DNA of 64,000 nucleotides, taken from positions 288,274 through 352,273 of the forward strand of contig CAJUCE010000001.1 of the NCBI GenBank assembly GCA_910584865.1, written 5' to 3'. Below, in pieces: positions 9,307-17,763 of the stretch. Every line of letters begins with the position of its first letter. Position 1 is the first letter of the stretch. The notes beneath the pieces were generated by a model. The model searched no databases and was not told the origin of the DNA. It saw only the letters and a program-made list of their open reading frames with translations. A program made the position numbers and the translations under genes. This DNA is from an uncultured Acetatifactor sp. (lineage in GTDB: Bacteria > Bacillota > Clostridia > Lachnospirales > Lachnospiraceae).

Positions 9307-9692
9307 TGATAAAAATGACAAATAAAAGGCATGTTTTAGGTATTGGGGTCTGTATTCTTTTCTTGGGGATTGCGTGTTTTGTGATTCTGAGAACAGAGAA
9401 ACCCGGAGGAGAAGAGATTCGTTTTGAGAATCAATTTACTGATAATGAAAAAGAGAATGTTCATTATCAGTATTTGGAGAAATATTTGGCTTTGATGCTT
9501 GAGCGTACAGGCAGTGTTTCGGATTGTGAAGTGGAGATAAACCATTCGGAAGGTAAGGTTGTTGGAGTTGATGTTGGGTTTGCAATGTCGGAGAGCAATA
9601 GTGGAAATGAGGCTATGAAGGCTGATATAGCAGAGTATTTTTCTAAGGCGCTTGATGTTAGCGAGGACAACATTGTAATATCTGTCCATTAA
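9306..9692 (+). CDS. Unknown single-pass membrane-anchored protein
   Basis: 128 residues. An N-terminal hydrophobic segment (about residues 9-27, LGIGVCILFLGIACFVIL) is followed by an outside-facing soluble part ending EYFSKALDVSEDNIVISVH. The C-terminal pattern of a short helix then DVSEDNIVISVH is loosely reminiscent of stage III sporulation protein AF/AG tails, but this is too weak for a name. The start overlaps the upstream stop by one base. Together with that gene it forms a compact two-gene AT-rich insertion between aguA and aguB. Function unknown. Confidence 0.6.
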   Translation: MIKMTNKRHVLGIGVCILFLGIACFVILRTEKPGGEEIRFENQFTDNEKENVHYQYLEKYLALMLERTGSVSDCEVEINHSEGKVVGVDVGFAMSESNSGNEAMKADIAEYFSKALDVSEDNIVISVH

Positions 9693-9712
9693 TTAATCTT
9701 TTCATAAAATAT

Positions 9713-9744
9713 CAGCGGGTTTCGGAGTGTTCCGGAACCCGCTG
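9713..9744 (+). terminator. Strong hairpin after the small-gene pair
   Basis: CAGCGGGTTTCGGA, loop GTGT, then TCCGGAACCCGCTG: a nearly perfect 14-bp stem. There is no following T-run, so it may act as an attenuator or mRNA stabiliser before aguB rather than a complete terminator. Confidence 0.5.
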
Positions 9745-9820
9745 TGTATGTCAGTCAGGAGTTCGGATTCAGATTCAAAAAAGGCAGACAGAAATAGAAT
9801 TACGACAGGGAGGCAAATCA

Positions 9821-10720
9821 ATGGAATCCTATAGACCACATCCGGAACAGGTAACCGTGGCGGCGGTACAGATGTACTGCAACCGTTCCAGAGAAGAGAA
9901 TCTGGCTGCGGCGGAGAATATGATCGGGGAAGCCGCGGAAAAGGGAGCGCAGATTATTCTGCTGCCGGAGCTTTTTGAGACCTGGTACTTTTGCCAGGAG
10001 CGGAATTATGCCTCCTACGGGCTGGCCAGGACAAGGGAAGAAAGCCCGGCGTTACGGCGTCTGAGCGAGACGGCGGCCCGGCTTAAGGTGGTATTGCCGG
10101 TGAGCTTTTTTGAGCGGGAGCAAAATGTGACGTACAATTCCGTGGCAATCATTGACGCGGACGGCCGGATTTTGGGGGTGTACCGCAAGACCCATATACC
10201 GGATGATCATTTTTATCAGGAAAAATTCTATTTTACGCCGGGAAATACCGGCTTTCGGGTGTGGGATACAGCCTATGGGCGGATCGGCGTGGGAATTTGC
10301 TGGGACCAGTGGTTCCCGGAGAGCGCCCGCTGCATGGCCCTGCAGGGAGCGCAGCTGTTGTTGTATCCCACGGCCATCGGTTCTGAGCCCATTATCGAAT
10401 GCGACAGCATGCCCCACTGGCGGCGCTGTATGCAGGGACACGCTGCCGCAAATGTAGTGCCCGTCATCGCCGCCAACCGTATCGGGGAGGAGCGGGTTAC
10501 GCCTTCCCGGGAGAATAACGGGCAGGAATCCGCCTTGACCTTTTACGGCTCCTCCTTTATCACGGACGAGACCGGGGAGATCCTGGAGGATGCGGGCAGG
10601 ACGCAGGAGAAAGTGATCCTGCACACCTTTGACCTGAGGGCCATCGAGGAGCTGCGCTTCAGCTGGGGGTTGTTTCGGGACAGAAGACCTGAGATGTATG
10701 GGGAGATTACGGGGGGATAA
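9821..10720 (+). CDS. aguB: N-carbamoylputrescine amidase
   Basis: 299 residues, nitrilase superfamily. It hydrolyses N-carbamoylputrescine to putrescine, CO2 and ammonia, completing the pathway begun by aguA. The catalytic Glu-Lys-Cys triad is visible: E50 in LLPELFETWYF, K123 in YRKTHIPDD and C160 in GVGICWDQWFPE. The GICWDQWFPE and PTAIGSEP motifs are specific to the plant/bacterial carbamoylputrescine amidase group. The ATG at 9821 follows GGGAGG with 7 bases between. Separation from aguA by foreign-looking genes is unusual, since the two are normally adjacent. Confidence 0.96.
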   Translation: MESYRPHPEQVTVAAVQMYCNRSREENLAAAENMIGEAAEKGAQIILLPELFETWYFCQERNYASYGLARTREESPALRRLSETAARLKVVLPVSFFEREQNVTYNSVAIIDADGRILGVYRKTHIPDDHFYQEKFYFTPGNTGFRVWDTAYGRIGVGICWDQWFPESARCMALQGAQLLLYPTAIGSEPIIECDSMPHWRRCMQGHAAANVVPVIAANRIGEERVTPSRENNGQESALTFYGSSFITDETGEILEDAGRTQEKVILHTFDLRAIEELRFSWGLFRDRRPEMYGEITGG

Positions 10721-10767
10721 GGGCGTTATACCATAATTCCGTGCGTTTCTGCGCACATGGAGTCAGA

Positions 10768-10794
10768 AGTTGACCAAGTGGTTGTGAGTCAACT
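10768..10794. terminator. Possible bidirectional hairpin between convergent genes
   Basis: AGTTGAC ... GTCAACT forms a 7-bp stem between the ends of aguB (plus) and the CmpB-type gene (minus). A smaller GTGCG/CGCAC hairpin precedes it at about 10741-10756. There is no strong T-run on either side. Confidence 0.35.
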
Positions 10795-10819
10795 ATAGCA
10801 TGAGCACAGCAACGCAGCC

Positions 10820-12190
10820 TTACTCCACCATCTTCGCATTCGGATAAATCCGCTCCATCCTCTCATCCGGAAAATGTTCATCCAGAAAAGCATTGAGCGG
10901 ATCCCCATCCGTCTCCTCCGAGCTCACCTGCCCGTTTTCCGGCTGCACGGAGACAGTATTTCGCTCCGTATACCTGGCCAGAGCCAGCGACGACAGGATC
11001 ATATTAAAAATCATAAAGACAATCATACAATTGCACAGAATCTTCCCGGTCCGGGGCGGAATCCTTTCCACCAGGCCGGACAGGCGGGGGTAGATGACCT
11101 TCAGCCAGACCACGGCGGCGATTCCCCAGAAAAAGCAGTACAGCAGGTTAATGCGCCCGCCCAGATTGAAGGCGAAGCCGCTGTAATCCCAGAACACGGT
11201 GCCGAACACCAGCTCGGTGAACACGCTGCAGACATATTCGTATGCACCGCCCAACAGCGTGCCCGCCATAAATATGTACCGATCGCTTTTATTGCGGTAG
11301 CGATACAGGAAAAGGGTCAGCAGCGCACAGCCAAGTCCCCATACGATGCTGAAGGGACCGTAGACCACACTGCTGCGGCTCATCAGGATTCCGGTGGTTG
11401 CAAGGCAGAAGACGGTCTCCGTGATATCTCCCAAAAAGGCGCCGATGAAAAACAGGGACACCAGCTTGTAAAAGGAGCAGCCCTCCGCGAAGACCGCGGG
11501 TTTTGCAGCGGATTGCCGGGACTGGGCCTTCAGCTCCGCGGCCAGCGATTCCTCATCGATGGCGGGGAAGGACCGCTGCATACGTTTCCGGACATAGGCG
11601 GTCAGCCTGTTTTCCAGCAGCCGGGAGGATTTGCGCATTTCTTCGGAAAGTCTTGCCAGACGCCTGGCAGTTATTTTCATATTCAAAACGGCCATGGCGG
11701 TGGTGATAAAGTCCAGAACCAGCAATCCGACAGCCGTCCACTGCGCCGCTATGGTCACCGGCCGGGGAATTATCCGGAAAATCCCGCACAGCAGAGGGTT
11801 TGTTACCAGCATGGTCAGCAGCGCCAGCCCGCCCCAAAGCAACGCATAACGGGCACAGACATAGCCGCTTAAATTCCACTTGATATCCGAATAATCCCAT
11901 AATTTTTTCCGGAAAATCTTCTCCATAGCCATGCCGGTGGCGTATTCCAGCAAAGTGGCCAGCACCATGCCTCCCAGGAAGAGGAAAAAGGGATTGGCCG
12001 TCAGTTCCGGGAGAAAGATACAGAACAGCACGGCGCCGAAGCCGTAAATGGGGCACAGAGGACTGTTTACGAAACCTCTGTTTACAAATTTTCTGCGGCA
12101 TATGGCGGCATAGCATACTTCAATGCACCATCCCGCGAAGGAATACACGAAAAAGAGCCATACAATATCCGTTAAACTATACATCATCAT
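10820..12190 (-). CDS. Two-domain CmpB-type putative ABC permease
   Basis: 456 residues with many hydrophobic helices. The N-terminal half (FFVYSFAGWCIEVCYA, NRGFVNSPLCPIYGFGA, LEYATGMAMEKIF, LWDYSD) is the classic CmpB/PF06541 domain. The second half repeats it in diverged form (LFFIGAFLGDITETVF, SSVVYGPFSIVWGLG, YEYVCSVFTELVFGTVFWDYSG), so the protein is an internal duplication joined by a charged linker around residues 175-235. The family is called 'ABC transporter type IV permease', but its substrate and mechanism are not established. It starts at MMMYS; any of the first three ATGs is possible. Transcribed alone on the minus strand. Confidence 0.85.
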   Translation of the reverse strand: MMMYSLTDIVWLFFVYSFAGWCIEVCYAAICRRKFVNRGFVNSPLCPIYGFGAVLFCIFLPELTANPFFLFLGGMVLATLLEYATGMAMEKIFRKKLWDYSDIKWNLSGYVCARYALLWGGLALLTMLVTNPLLCGIFRIIPRPVTIAAQWTAVGLLVLDFITTAMAVLNMKITARRLARLSEEMRKSSRLLENRLTAYVRKRMQRSFPAIDEESLAAELKAQSRQSAAKPAVFAEGCSFYKLVSLFFIGAFLGDITETVFCLATTGILMSRSSVVYGPFSIVWGLGCALLTLFLYRYRNKSDRYIFMAGTLLGGAYEYVCSVFTELVFGTVFWDYSGFAFNLGGRINLLYCFFWGIAAVVWLKVIYPRLSGLVERIPPRTGKILCNCMIVFMIFNMILSSLALARYTERNTVSVQPENGQVSSEETDGDPLNAFLDEHFPDERMERIYPNAKMVE

Positions 12191-12586
12191 CTTTTGTCCT
12201 CACTTTAAGAATACGGTATTTTACTATAATTACAGGTGCGTCTTCTCATAGGGAATCAGAAACTGATGCAATGTTCTTCTGAGTTAACGCATAATTGAGC
12301 AAAGTGCGCTCATTTTGGAGCCTGCTGTCAAAGCAGCCGCTTTGATTGCCAAGCACTTGATTGGATGCTTGGGATTTCGTGCAAGAGATGTCCGAAAGCG
12401 TCTTGCGGTGCTGACGAGTGAACAGTAAATATTCTACCATAAGCTGCAAGAAAAAGAAAGATTCCCTCTTGACAATCGGTGAAACCTGCTATAACATAAT
12501 ACAAAGGTACCTAACAAATCAAGGCGCCGGCGTCAGTTGCATATTAACTTTATTGCCGGCACAAATAGAATCGGAGGAAGAAACCC
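12191..12586. other. Intergenic region with palindromic, repeat-like sequence
   Basis: 396 bases between divergent genes. From about 12250 to 12430 there are several short inverted repeats, including CCAAGCA / TGCTTGG near 12339-12362 and AAAGCAGCCGCTTT near 12329-12343. Open frames here have no recognisable protein content. The stretch looks like a decayed dispersed repeat and shares nothing obvious with the hairpin-array family. The MarR promoter lies at the right end. Confidence 0.5.
12469..12497 (+). promoter_or_regulatory. Promoter of the marR-ABC operon
   Basis: TTGACA at 12469-12474 is a perfect -35. The -10 is either TATAAC at 12490 (15-base spacer) or TAACAT at 12492 (17-base spacer). 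Downstream, the half-sites GCGCCGGCG and TTGCCGGCA around 12523-12560 could be an autoregulatory operator. Confidence 0.6.
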
Positions 12587-13057
12587 ATGACAGACAGAGA
12601 ACCCAGTATGACGCCGAATGCGCCAGTCGGCGCGCGTTCCGGCTGCTGTCACTGCAAGGGCCTGGCATATGAGAAGGACAACTTATACAGTCTCATGCGG
12701 GCATGCGGCCATCATCTATATGTGCGTTCCGGCAGGAGCGCAGGCCAGGGGCGGATCCTGGCTATTTTGCTGGAAAAAAGGAGCATGACCCAGAAGGAAC
12801 TTCAGGACATCCTGCGGATACAGCCGGGGTCCCTGAGCGAGATTGTGGCCAAGCTTGAGGAGAAGGGGCTGGTCCGGCGGCAGAAGGATGAGGAAGACAG
12901 ACGCAGAAGCGTGATAGAATTAACGGAGACAGGAAGGGAGGAGGCCCTGCTGCAGGAGCGGCAGGATGACGGCTCTCCCACTTTCGGGGCATTGAACGAA
13001 CAGGAGCAGGAAGCCATGAAGGCCATGCTGCGGAAGCTTTTGGAGAGCTGGAAATAA
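12587..13057 (+). CDS. MarR family transcriptional regulator
   Basis: 156 residues. The winged helix is visible: RILAILLEKRSMTQKELQDI, then the recognition helix QPGSLSEIVAKLEEKGLV, then the wing RRQKDEEDRRRSVIELTETG. The N-terminal extension has a CCHC-like cluster (GCCHCKG) that could bind metal or sense thiol stress, which is unusual for the family. A ribosome site (GGAGGAAG) precedes the ATG. It heads an operon with two ABC half-transporters, so it most likely represses that exporter in response to its substrate. Confidence 0.92.
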   Translation: MTDREPSMTPNAPVGARSGCCHCKGLAYEKDNLYSLMRACGHHLYVRSGRSAGQGRILAILLEKRSMTQKELQDILRIQPGSLSEIVAKLEEKGLVRRQKDEEDRRRSVIELTETGREEALLQERQDDGSPTFGALNEQEQEAMKAMLRKLLESWK

Positions 13058-13087
13058 GGTTGGAGGAAAGCGGGAGGTACGGACGCG

Positions 13088-14860
13088 GTGAAATTCATAC
13101 TTTCTTATGTAAAAAAATACCGGTTCATGGTGGCTGTGGGTATGCTGGTGAAGCTGTCGGCCGCCGTGGCCGAACTGATGCTGCCCTATGTATTGGAGCA
13201 TCTGGTGGACGATGTGGCGCCCCTGCGGAATATGGGACTGATCTTCGCCTGGGGCGGCGTGATGCTGCTGTTGGTGGTGTATGTGCGCCAGGCAAATGTA
13301 AAGGCCAACCGGATGGCGGTGCGGGTGGCGAAAAACAGCATATACGAGATCCGCAGAGATTTGTTCTGGAAATCGGTCAATCTCTCCGGCGGCCAGCTGG
13401 ACGAATTCGGGCTGCCCTCCCTGAATTCCCGGATGACATCGGATTCTTACAATCTCCAGAGCTTTATCCAGTCCAGCCAGACTATGGGGATCCGGTCGCC
13501 GATTTTGCTGTTGGGCGGGATTTCCATCACCCTGACTATGGATGTGGGCCTGGCGTCCATTCTCTGCATCATGGCCCCGATTCTAATCGTGGCCGTGGTA
13601 TGTGTGTCCATGAAGGGCATCCCCCTTTATGATAAAGTCCAGCGGAGCATGGATGATATCGTGCGTATCATGCGGGAAAATATCACCGGAATCCGGGTGG
13701 TGAAGGCGCTTTCCAAGGAGGACTATGAAATGCGCCGTTTTGACCAGAGCAACAGAGAGATGGAGCGCCGGGATATCAAGGCCGGTATCATTATGGCGCT
13801 GCCCGGGCCTATCATGACCTTTATGCTGAATATAGGATTGACCATCGTGGTCATCGTAGGCGCTTACAGGGTGAACGGAGGAATGACCCAGCCGGGGGTG
13901 ATTCTGGCTTTTTTGACCTATTTTAATATGATTCTGATGGGCGTCATGGGACTGAACCGGATCTTCATGATGATGTCCAAGGCCAATGCCTCTGCCCACC
14001 GTATTGCAGCCGTGGTTGGGACGCAGGATGAGCTGGTGCCTGTGCCGGCCGAAGAAGCGGCCGCCACGGCCAGAGAGGAATATATTGTTTTTGAAAATGT
14101 GGCATTCAGCTACGGGAAAAGCGATCATCCGGCGGAAGAGAGCGATGCGTCCAGGGAAAAGTTCGACGGACTGGAGCGTCAGAAGTGTCTGGAAAATATT
14201 GACTTTGCTGTCAAAAAGGGCGGCTCCCTGGGGATCATCGGCGCTACCGGCTGCGGCAAGACCACCATTATCAATCTCCTGATGCGCTTTTACGATGCGG
14301 ATGAGGGGCATATCTTCATCGGCGGTAAGGACGTGCGCTCTTACGATAAGGATGAACTGCACAGACTCTTCGGGGTGGTATTTCAGAACGACGTGATCTT
14401 TGCGGATTCCCTGCAGGAGAATATCTCTTTCGGGCGGGATGTGACGATGGAGGAGCTGGAGAAGGCTGCCGGGGACGCCATGGCCAGGGAGTTTATTGAA
14501 AATTATGAGGATACATATGAACATAAAGCCGTAGTCAGAGGAGCGAACTTAAGCGGCGGCCAGCGCCAGAGAGTGCTCATTGCCAGAGCGTTGGCAGCGG
14601 CGCCCCAGATTCTGGTGCTGGACGATTCCTCCAGCGCTCTGGATTATAAGACGGATGCGGCCCTGCGCAGGGCTATCAGGGAGCATCATGGGGATACCAC
14701 CACCATCATTATCGCGCAGAGGATCAGCTCCATTATGGGACTGGATGAAATCATCATGCTGGACGAAGGCAGGATCATCGGATACGGTACCCATGAGGAA
14801 CTGCTGGAGTGCTGCGCCATGTACCGGGAGATCTATCGGACCCAGATGGGGAGCGTGTGA
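13088..14860 (+). CDS. ABC exporter half-transporter with degenerate catalytic site
   Basis: 590 residues: an N-terminal six-helix type-1 exporter domain, then an ATPase domain from about residue 335. Walker A is GATGCGKTT, the signature is LSGGQRQR and Walker B is ILVLDDSSSALD. The residue after the Walker B aspartate is Asp, not the catalytic Glu. This is typical of the inactive-site partner in heterodimeric exporters such as BmrCD, LmrCD and TM287/288. The start is GTG at 13088, after GGGAGG. It is immediately followed by its likely partner. Probable role: export of drugs or lipophilic compounds under MarR control. Confidence 0.93.
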   Translation: MKFILSYVKKYRFMVAVGMLVKLSAAVAELMLPYVLEHLVDDVAPLRNMGLIFAWGGVMLLLVVYVRQANVKANRMAVRVAKNSIYEIRRDLFWKSVNLSGGQLDEFGLPSLNSRMTSDSYNLQSFIQSSQTMGIRSPILLLGGISITLTMDVGLASILCIMAPILIVAVVCVSMKGIPLYDKVQRSMDDIVRIMRENITGIRVVKALSKEDYEMRRFDQSNREMERRDIKAGIIMALPGPIMTFMLNIGLTIVVIVGAYRVNGGMTQPGVILAFLTYFNMILMGVMGLNRIFMMMSKANASAHRIAAVVGTQDELVPVPAEEAAATAREEYIVFENVAFSYGKSDHPAEESDASREKFDGLERQKCLENIDFAVKKGGSLGIIGATGCGKTTIINLLMRFYDADEGHIFIGGKDVRSYDKDELHRLFGVVFQNDVIFADSLQENISFGRDVTMEELEKAAGDAMAREFIENYEDTYEHKAVVRGANLSGGQRQRVLIARALAAAPQILVLDDSSSALDYKTDAALRRAIREHHGDTTTIIIAQRISSIMGLDEIIMLDEGRIIGYGTHEELLECCAMYREIYRTQMGSV

Positions 14861-14870
14861 GACTCGGGGT

Positions 14871-14909
14871 GCAGCGTCTAAAGAGCAGGCGCAGCGTCTA
14901 AAGAGCAGG
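14871..14909 (+). repeat. 20-bp direct repeat, two copies
   Basis: GCAGCGTCTAAAGAGCAGG occurs at 14871 and again at 14891, in the 158-base gap between the two ABC genes. No function is suggested. Confidence 0.8.
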
Positions 14910-15018
14910 GATTGGTATGAGACATTTCCGACAATGCCGCCGCCAGGGCGGGTTCGGCGGAAAATATATAATATAAGCGGTTGCGGCAGAAAGAGCCGCC
15001 GCGGGAAAGGGAGAATCT

Positions 15019-16788
15019 ATGGCAGCCAGAGATACGATCCGGAAAAAGCCCAGGGACACGAAGGGCACATTTAAGAGACTGATTGCGTATATCGGCTATT
15101 ACAAATGGATATTACTGTTTGTCTTTGCCCTGTGCTTTACCAGCAATGTGCTGGCGCTGCTGGGGCCAAGCATGGCAGGCTCCGCCATCAACGAGGCGGC
15201 AGCCGGTCCGGGGAAAGTGAATTTTGACAGAGTGTTTTACTACGCGGGAAGGATGCTGTTCTGCTATGTATGCTCCTCCCTGATCACGGTGGCTATCAAT
15301 ATCATCATGATGTATGTCAGCAAAGGCATCGCGAAGAGGATGCGGGGAAATGTATTCGACAAGCTGATGCGGATGCCTGTGGGGTATTTCGACAGGAACC
15401 AGGCCGGGGATATTATCAGCCGCGTGTCTTACGATATCGATGTAGTCAGTACCTGCCTGGCCACGGATGTGGTACAGATTCTGACCAGCCTGGTCACAGT
15501 GGCGGGATCCTTTGCCATGATGCTCTATATCTCGCCCATGCTGGCCGCCGTGGTGGTGGTGACGATTCCGGCTGCCGTGATTTATGTGACGAAAATGCGC
15601 ACCATCACACAACCGAGATTTGTAAAACGTTCTAAAAATTACGGAATTATGAATGGCTTCGTGGAAGAAATGTTCTCCGGGCAGAAGACCATCATGGCCT
15701 ATGCCTATGAAAACCGGGTGGCGGAGAATTTTGACAGAATCAACCAGGATGCGGCGGATGCCTATTACAATGCGGACTACTACGGGATCACCATGGGCCC
15801 TACAGTGAATTCCATCAACAATCTGGGGCTGAGCCTGATCGCCGTATTCGGCTCTCTCCTGTACATGGGCGGACGGATTTCTCTGGGGCAGATTTCGTCA
15901 TTTGTACTGTATTCCCGGAAATTTTCCGGCCCCATCAATGAGATCGCCAATATTACCAATGAACTGTATTCCGCCCTGGCGGCTGCGGAGCGGGTGTTCG
16001 GCCTGCTGGACGAGGAAGAGGAACCGGGCGACAGAGAAGAGGCCGCGCTTCTTACGGATGTCAGGGGAAATGTGGAACTGCAGAACGTATTCTTCGGATA
16101 CGAGAAAAATAAAACCATCATCCACAATCTGAGTCTGCGGGCCGAGGCAGGAAAGCTTGTGGCCATAGTGGGACCTACCGGCGCAGGCAAGACTACCATC
16201 ATCAATCTTCTGATGCGATTCTACGATGTGGACGAGGGAAGCATTTTAGTAGAAGGCAGTGATACCAGAGAGTATACCAGGCGGAGTCTGCGCGGAGCTT
16301 ATGCCATGGTGCTTCAGGACACCTGGGTATTTCGGGGGACGATTTTTGACAATATTGCCTACGGAAAGGAGGGCGCAACCATGAAGGAGGTGGTGGCTGC
16401 AGCCAAGGCTGCCCATATTCATTCCTTTATCATGCGTCTGCCTCACGGCTACGAAACGGTGATCAGCGAGGACGGCGGCAATATATCCAAGGGACAGAAA
16501 CAGCTGTTGACCATTGCCAGGGCCATGCTTTACGACGCGCGGATGCTGATTTTAGACGAGGCCACCTCCAATGTGGACACCAGTACGGAGCGCAGAATCC
16601 AGAAAGCCATGCGCGAGCTGATGAAGGATAAAACCTGTTTTGTAATCGCGCACCGTCTCTCTACCATTCAGAATGCGGACCATATTCTGGTAATTGACCA
16701 CGGGGATGTAGTGGAACAGGGGAACCATCAAAGCCTCATGGAGCGAAAAGGTTTTTACTATAAATTATATGCATCTCAATTTGAATAG
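15019..16788 (+). CDS. ABC exporter half-transporter with canonical catalytic site
   Basis: 589 residues with type-1 exporter architecture. Six transmembrane helices lie within residues 20-320. The ATPase has Walker A GPTGAGKTT, signature ISKGQKQLL, Walker B LILDEATSNVD with the catalytic Glu, and the switch histidine in FVIAHRLSTI. Its signature is altered (SKGQ rather than SGGQ), mirroring the altered Walker B in the partner. In known heterodimers one composite site hydrolyses ATP and the other is degenerate, and the split seen here fits. The start ATG follows GGGAGAATCT. A terminator follows. Confidence 0.94.
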   Translation: MAARDTIRKKPRDTKGTFKRLIAYIGYYKWILLFVFALCFTSNVLALLGPSMAGSAINEAAAGPGKVNFDRVFYYAGRMLFCYVCSSLITVAINIIMMYVSKGIAKRMRGNVFDKLMRMPVGYFDRNQAGDIISRVSYDIDVVSTCLATDVVQILTSLVTVAGSFAMMLYISPMLAAVVVVTIPAAVIYVTKMRTITQPRFVKRSKNYGIMNGFVEEMFSGQKTIMAYAYENRVAENFDRINQDAADAYYNADYYGITMGPTVNSINNLGLSLIAVFGSLLYMGGRISLGQISSFVLYSRKFSGPINEIANITNELYSALAAAERVFGLLDEEEEPGDREEAALLTDVRGNVELQNVFFGYEKNKTIIHNLSLRAEAGKLVAIVGPTGAGKTTIINLLMRFYDVDEGSILVEGSDTREYTRRSLRGAYAMVLQDTWVFRGTIFDNIAYGKEGATMKEVVAAAKAAHIHSFIMRLPHGYETVISEDGGNISKGQKQLLTIARAMLYDARMLILDEATSNVDTSTERRIQKAMRELMKDKTCFVIAHRLSTIQNADHILVIDHGDVVEQGNHQSLMERKGFYYKLYASQFE

Positions 16789-16838
16789 CTTTTGAATCGA
16801 TTTGGAATAGCTTCTGAAAAGATCGTGGACAGCGTCTG

Positions 16839-16886
16839 ATCCCGCCGGGGGTGCCTTATTTGGGCATACGGCGGGATTCTTTTTTC
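16839..16886 (+). terminator. Rho-independent terminator of the marR-ABC operon
   Basis: ATCCCGCCG ... CGGCGGGAT stem with an inner TGCC/GGCA extension, followed by TCTTTTTTC. It separates the ABC operon from the pilus promoter region. Confidence 0.9.
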
Positions 16887-16924
16887 TTCCTTATATTATA
16901 TTGAGCTTAAAGATAAAAAAATAA

Positions 16925-16953
16925 ACCGCATAATAAGTGTTATGCGGTAAAAA
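16925..16953. repeat. Left inverted repeat flanking the pilus promoter (recombinase-type site)
   Basis: ACCGCATAA, centre TAAGTG, TTATGCGGT, then AAAAA. Two 9-bp arms around a non-palindromic 6-bp centre match the layout of Xer/dif-type tyrosine-recombinase core sites, whose inner arms also end in GCATAA and begin TTATG. Its reverse complement recurs at 17105-17133 with 27 of 29 bases identical. Read on the minus strand, it is a hairpin followed by a T-rich run, so it could also terminate leftward transcripts. Confidence 0.7.
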
Positions 16954-17004
16954 GAGGATAAAAGTCCAAGGAAAATTTAAAGAAAAAGAAATTTGCATAG
17001 CTTT

Positions 17005-17038
17005 TTGACGCATCCTTTGACTGGTGATTTGGTATAGT
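17005..17038 (+). promoter_or_regulatory. Promoter inside the inverted-repeat segment, facing the pilus operon
   Basis: TGGTATAGT at 17030-17038 is an extended -10 (TGn-TATAGT). TTGACG at 17005 is a candidate -35, but at 22 bases it is too far away; the extended -10 may compensate. It points at the coiled-coil gene at 17164. Confidence 0.55.
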
Positions 17039-17104
17039 GAATGTAAAGAAAAGCAGGAAATACCAGCAATTCCGGCAAATTAGCATGAAATTTTGTTTTT
17101 TATA

Positions 17105-17133
17105 TTTTTACCGCATAACACTTATTACGTGGT
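17105..17133. repeat. Right inverted repeat flanking the pilus promoter
   Basis: TTTTT, ACCGCATAA, centre CACTTA, TTACGTGGT. It is the inverse of the left copy with two changes in the outer arm. The 6-bp centres have opposite orientation, which for a tyrosine recombinase predicts inversion of the 151 bases between the repeats. It lies 30 bases before the first pilus-operon gene. Confidence 0.7.
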
Positions 17134-17163
17134 AAACAGGGAGCGCAGAGGCGAGGAACAGGA

Positions 17164-17763
17164 ATGACAGAAAAGGAACTGCATAAACTGCGGCGGCATG
17201 ACCTGCTTCAGCTATTGCTGGCACAGGGCAGAGAGGCGGCGCAGCTTCAGGCGCAGATTGACGATATGACTGCGCAGCTGGAGACCGCGCAGGAGACGAA
17301 CAGTCGCTTTATAGGCCGCCTGGATGACAAGGATGCCCAGATCGAGAAGCTGAAAGGCCGTCTGGACGAAAAGGATCTCCAGGTTAAGACATTCAAGGAA
17401 CGCCTGAAGGAGAAAGACATCCGGATAGACAGATTAAAGGGACGGCTGGACCAGAAGGACGAACAGATAGAGGCCCTTCGGAAAGTCATAGAAGAATACC
17501 GATCCGGCAGGATATTTGAAATGGAAGGCGACATTTCTATTGCGGAAATAGCGCGGAAGCTGGAAGGTATTTTTGCGGCGGCGCAGAAAGCTGTGGATCA
17601 ATATCTGGACGATGTCAGGGGCACGATGGAGGGCGGAGAAGACGCGGCAGATGACGGAGAACGGGAAGTTTGTGACAACGCTCCCGCCGCGGCAGCAGGA
17701 AGCAATGATACAGGGGAGCAGAATGAAGAAGAGACAGATAGAAGTGGAGGCCCCGACGCTTGA
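17164..17763 (+). CDS. Coiled-coil protein at the head of the pilus operon
   Basis: 199 residues and very charged. Residues ~10-120 are a continuous coiled coil. Within it are four 14-residue repeats of the form GRLDEKD-x-QIEKLK, from about residue 50 to 106, giving near-identical 42-bp units. The C-terminal ~80 residues are less ordered and acidic (DDVRGTMEGGEDAADDGERE). There is no signal peptide or membrane segment, so it is probably cytoplasmic. It overlaps the next gene (signal peptidase) by 41 bases, indicating one operon. A scaffold or regulatory role in pilus assembly is a guess from position only. Confidence 0.8.
   Translation: MTEKELHKLRRHDLLQLLLAQGREAAQLQAQIDDMTAQLETAQETNSRFIGRLDDKDAQIEKLKGRLDEKDLQVKTFKERLKEKDIRIDRLKGRLDQKDEQIEALRKVIEEYRSGRIFEMEGDISIAEIARKLEGIFAAAQKAVDQYLDDVRGTMEGGEDAADDGEREVCDNAPAAAAGSNDTGEQNEEETDRSGGPDA

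Noticed and set aside
16925..17133. MITE or insertion sequence bounded by inverted repeats
   Set aside because: The enclosed 151 bp has a promoter and no target-site duplication at its borders; the internal symmetry of each repeat fits a recombinase or regulator site better. Not fully excluded.
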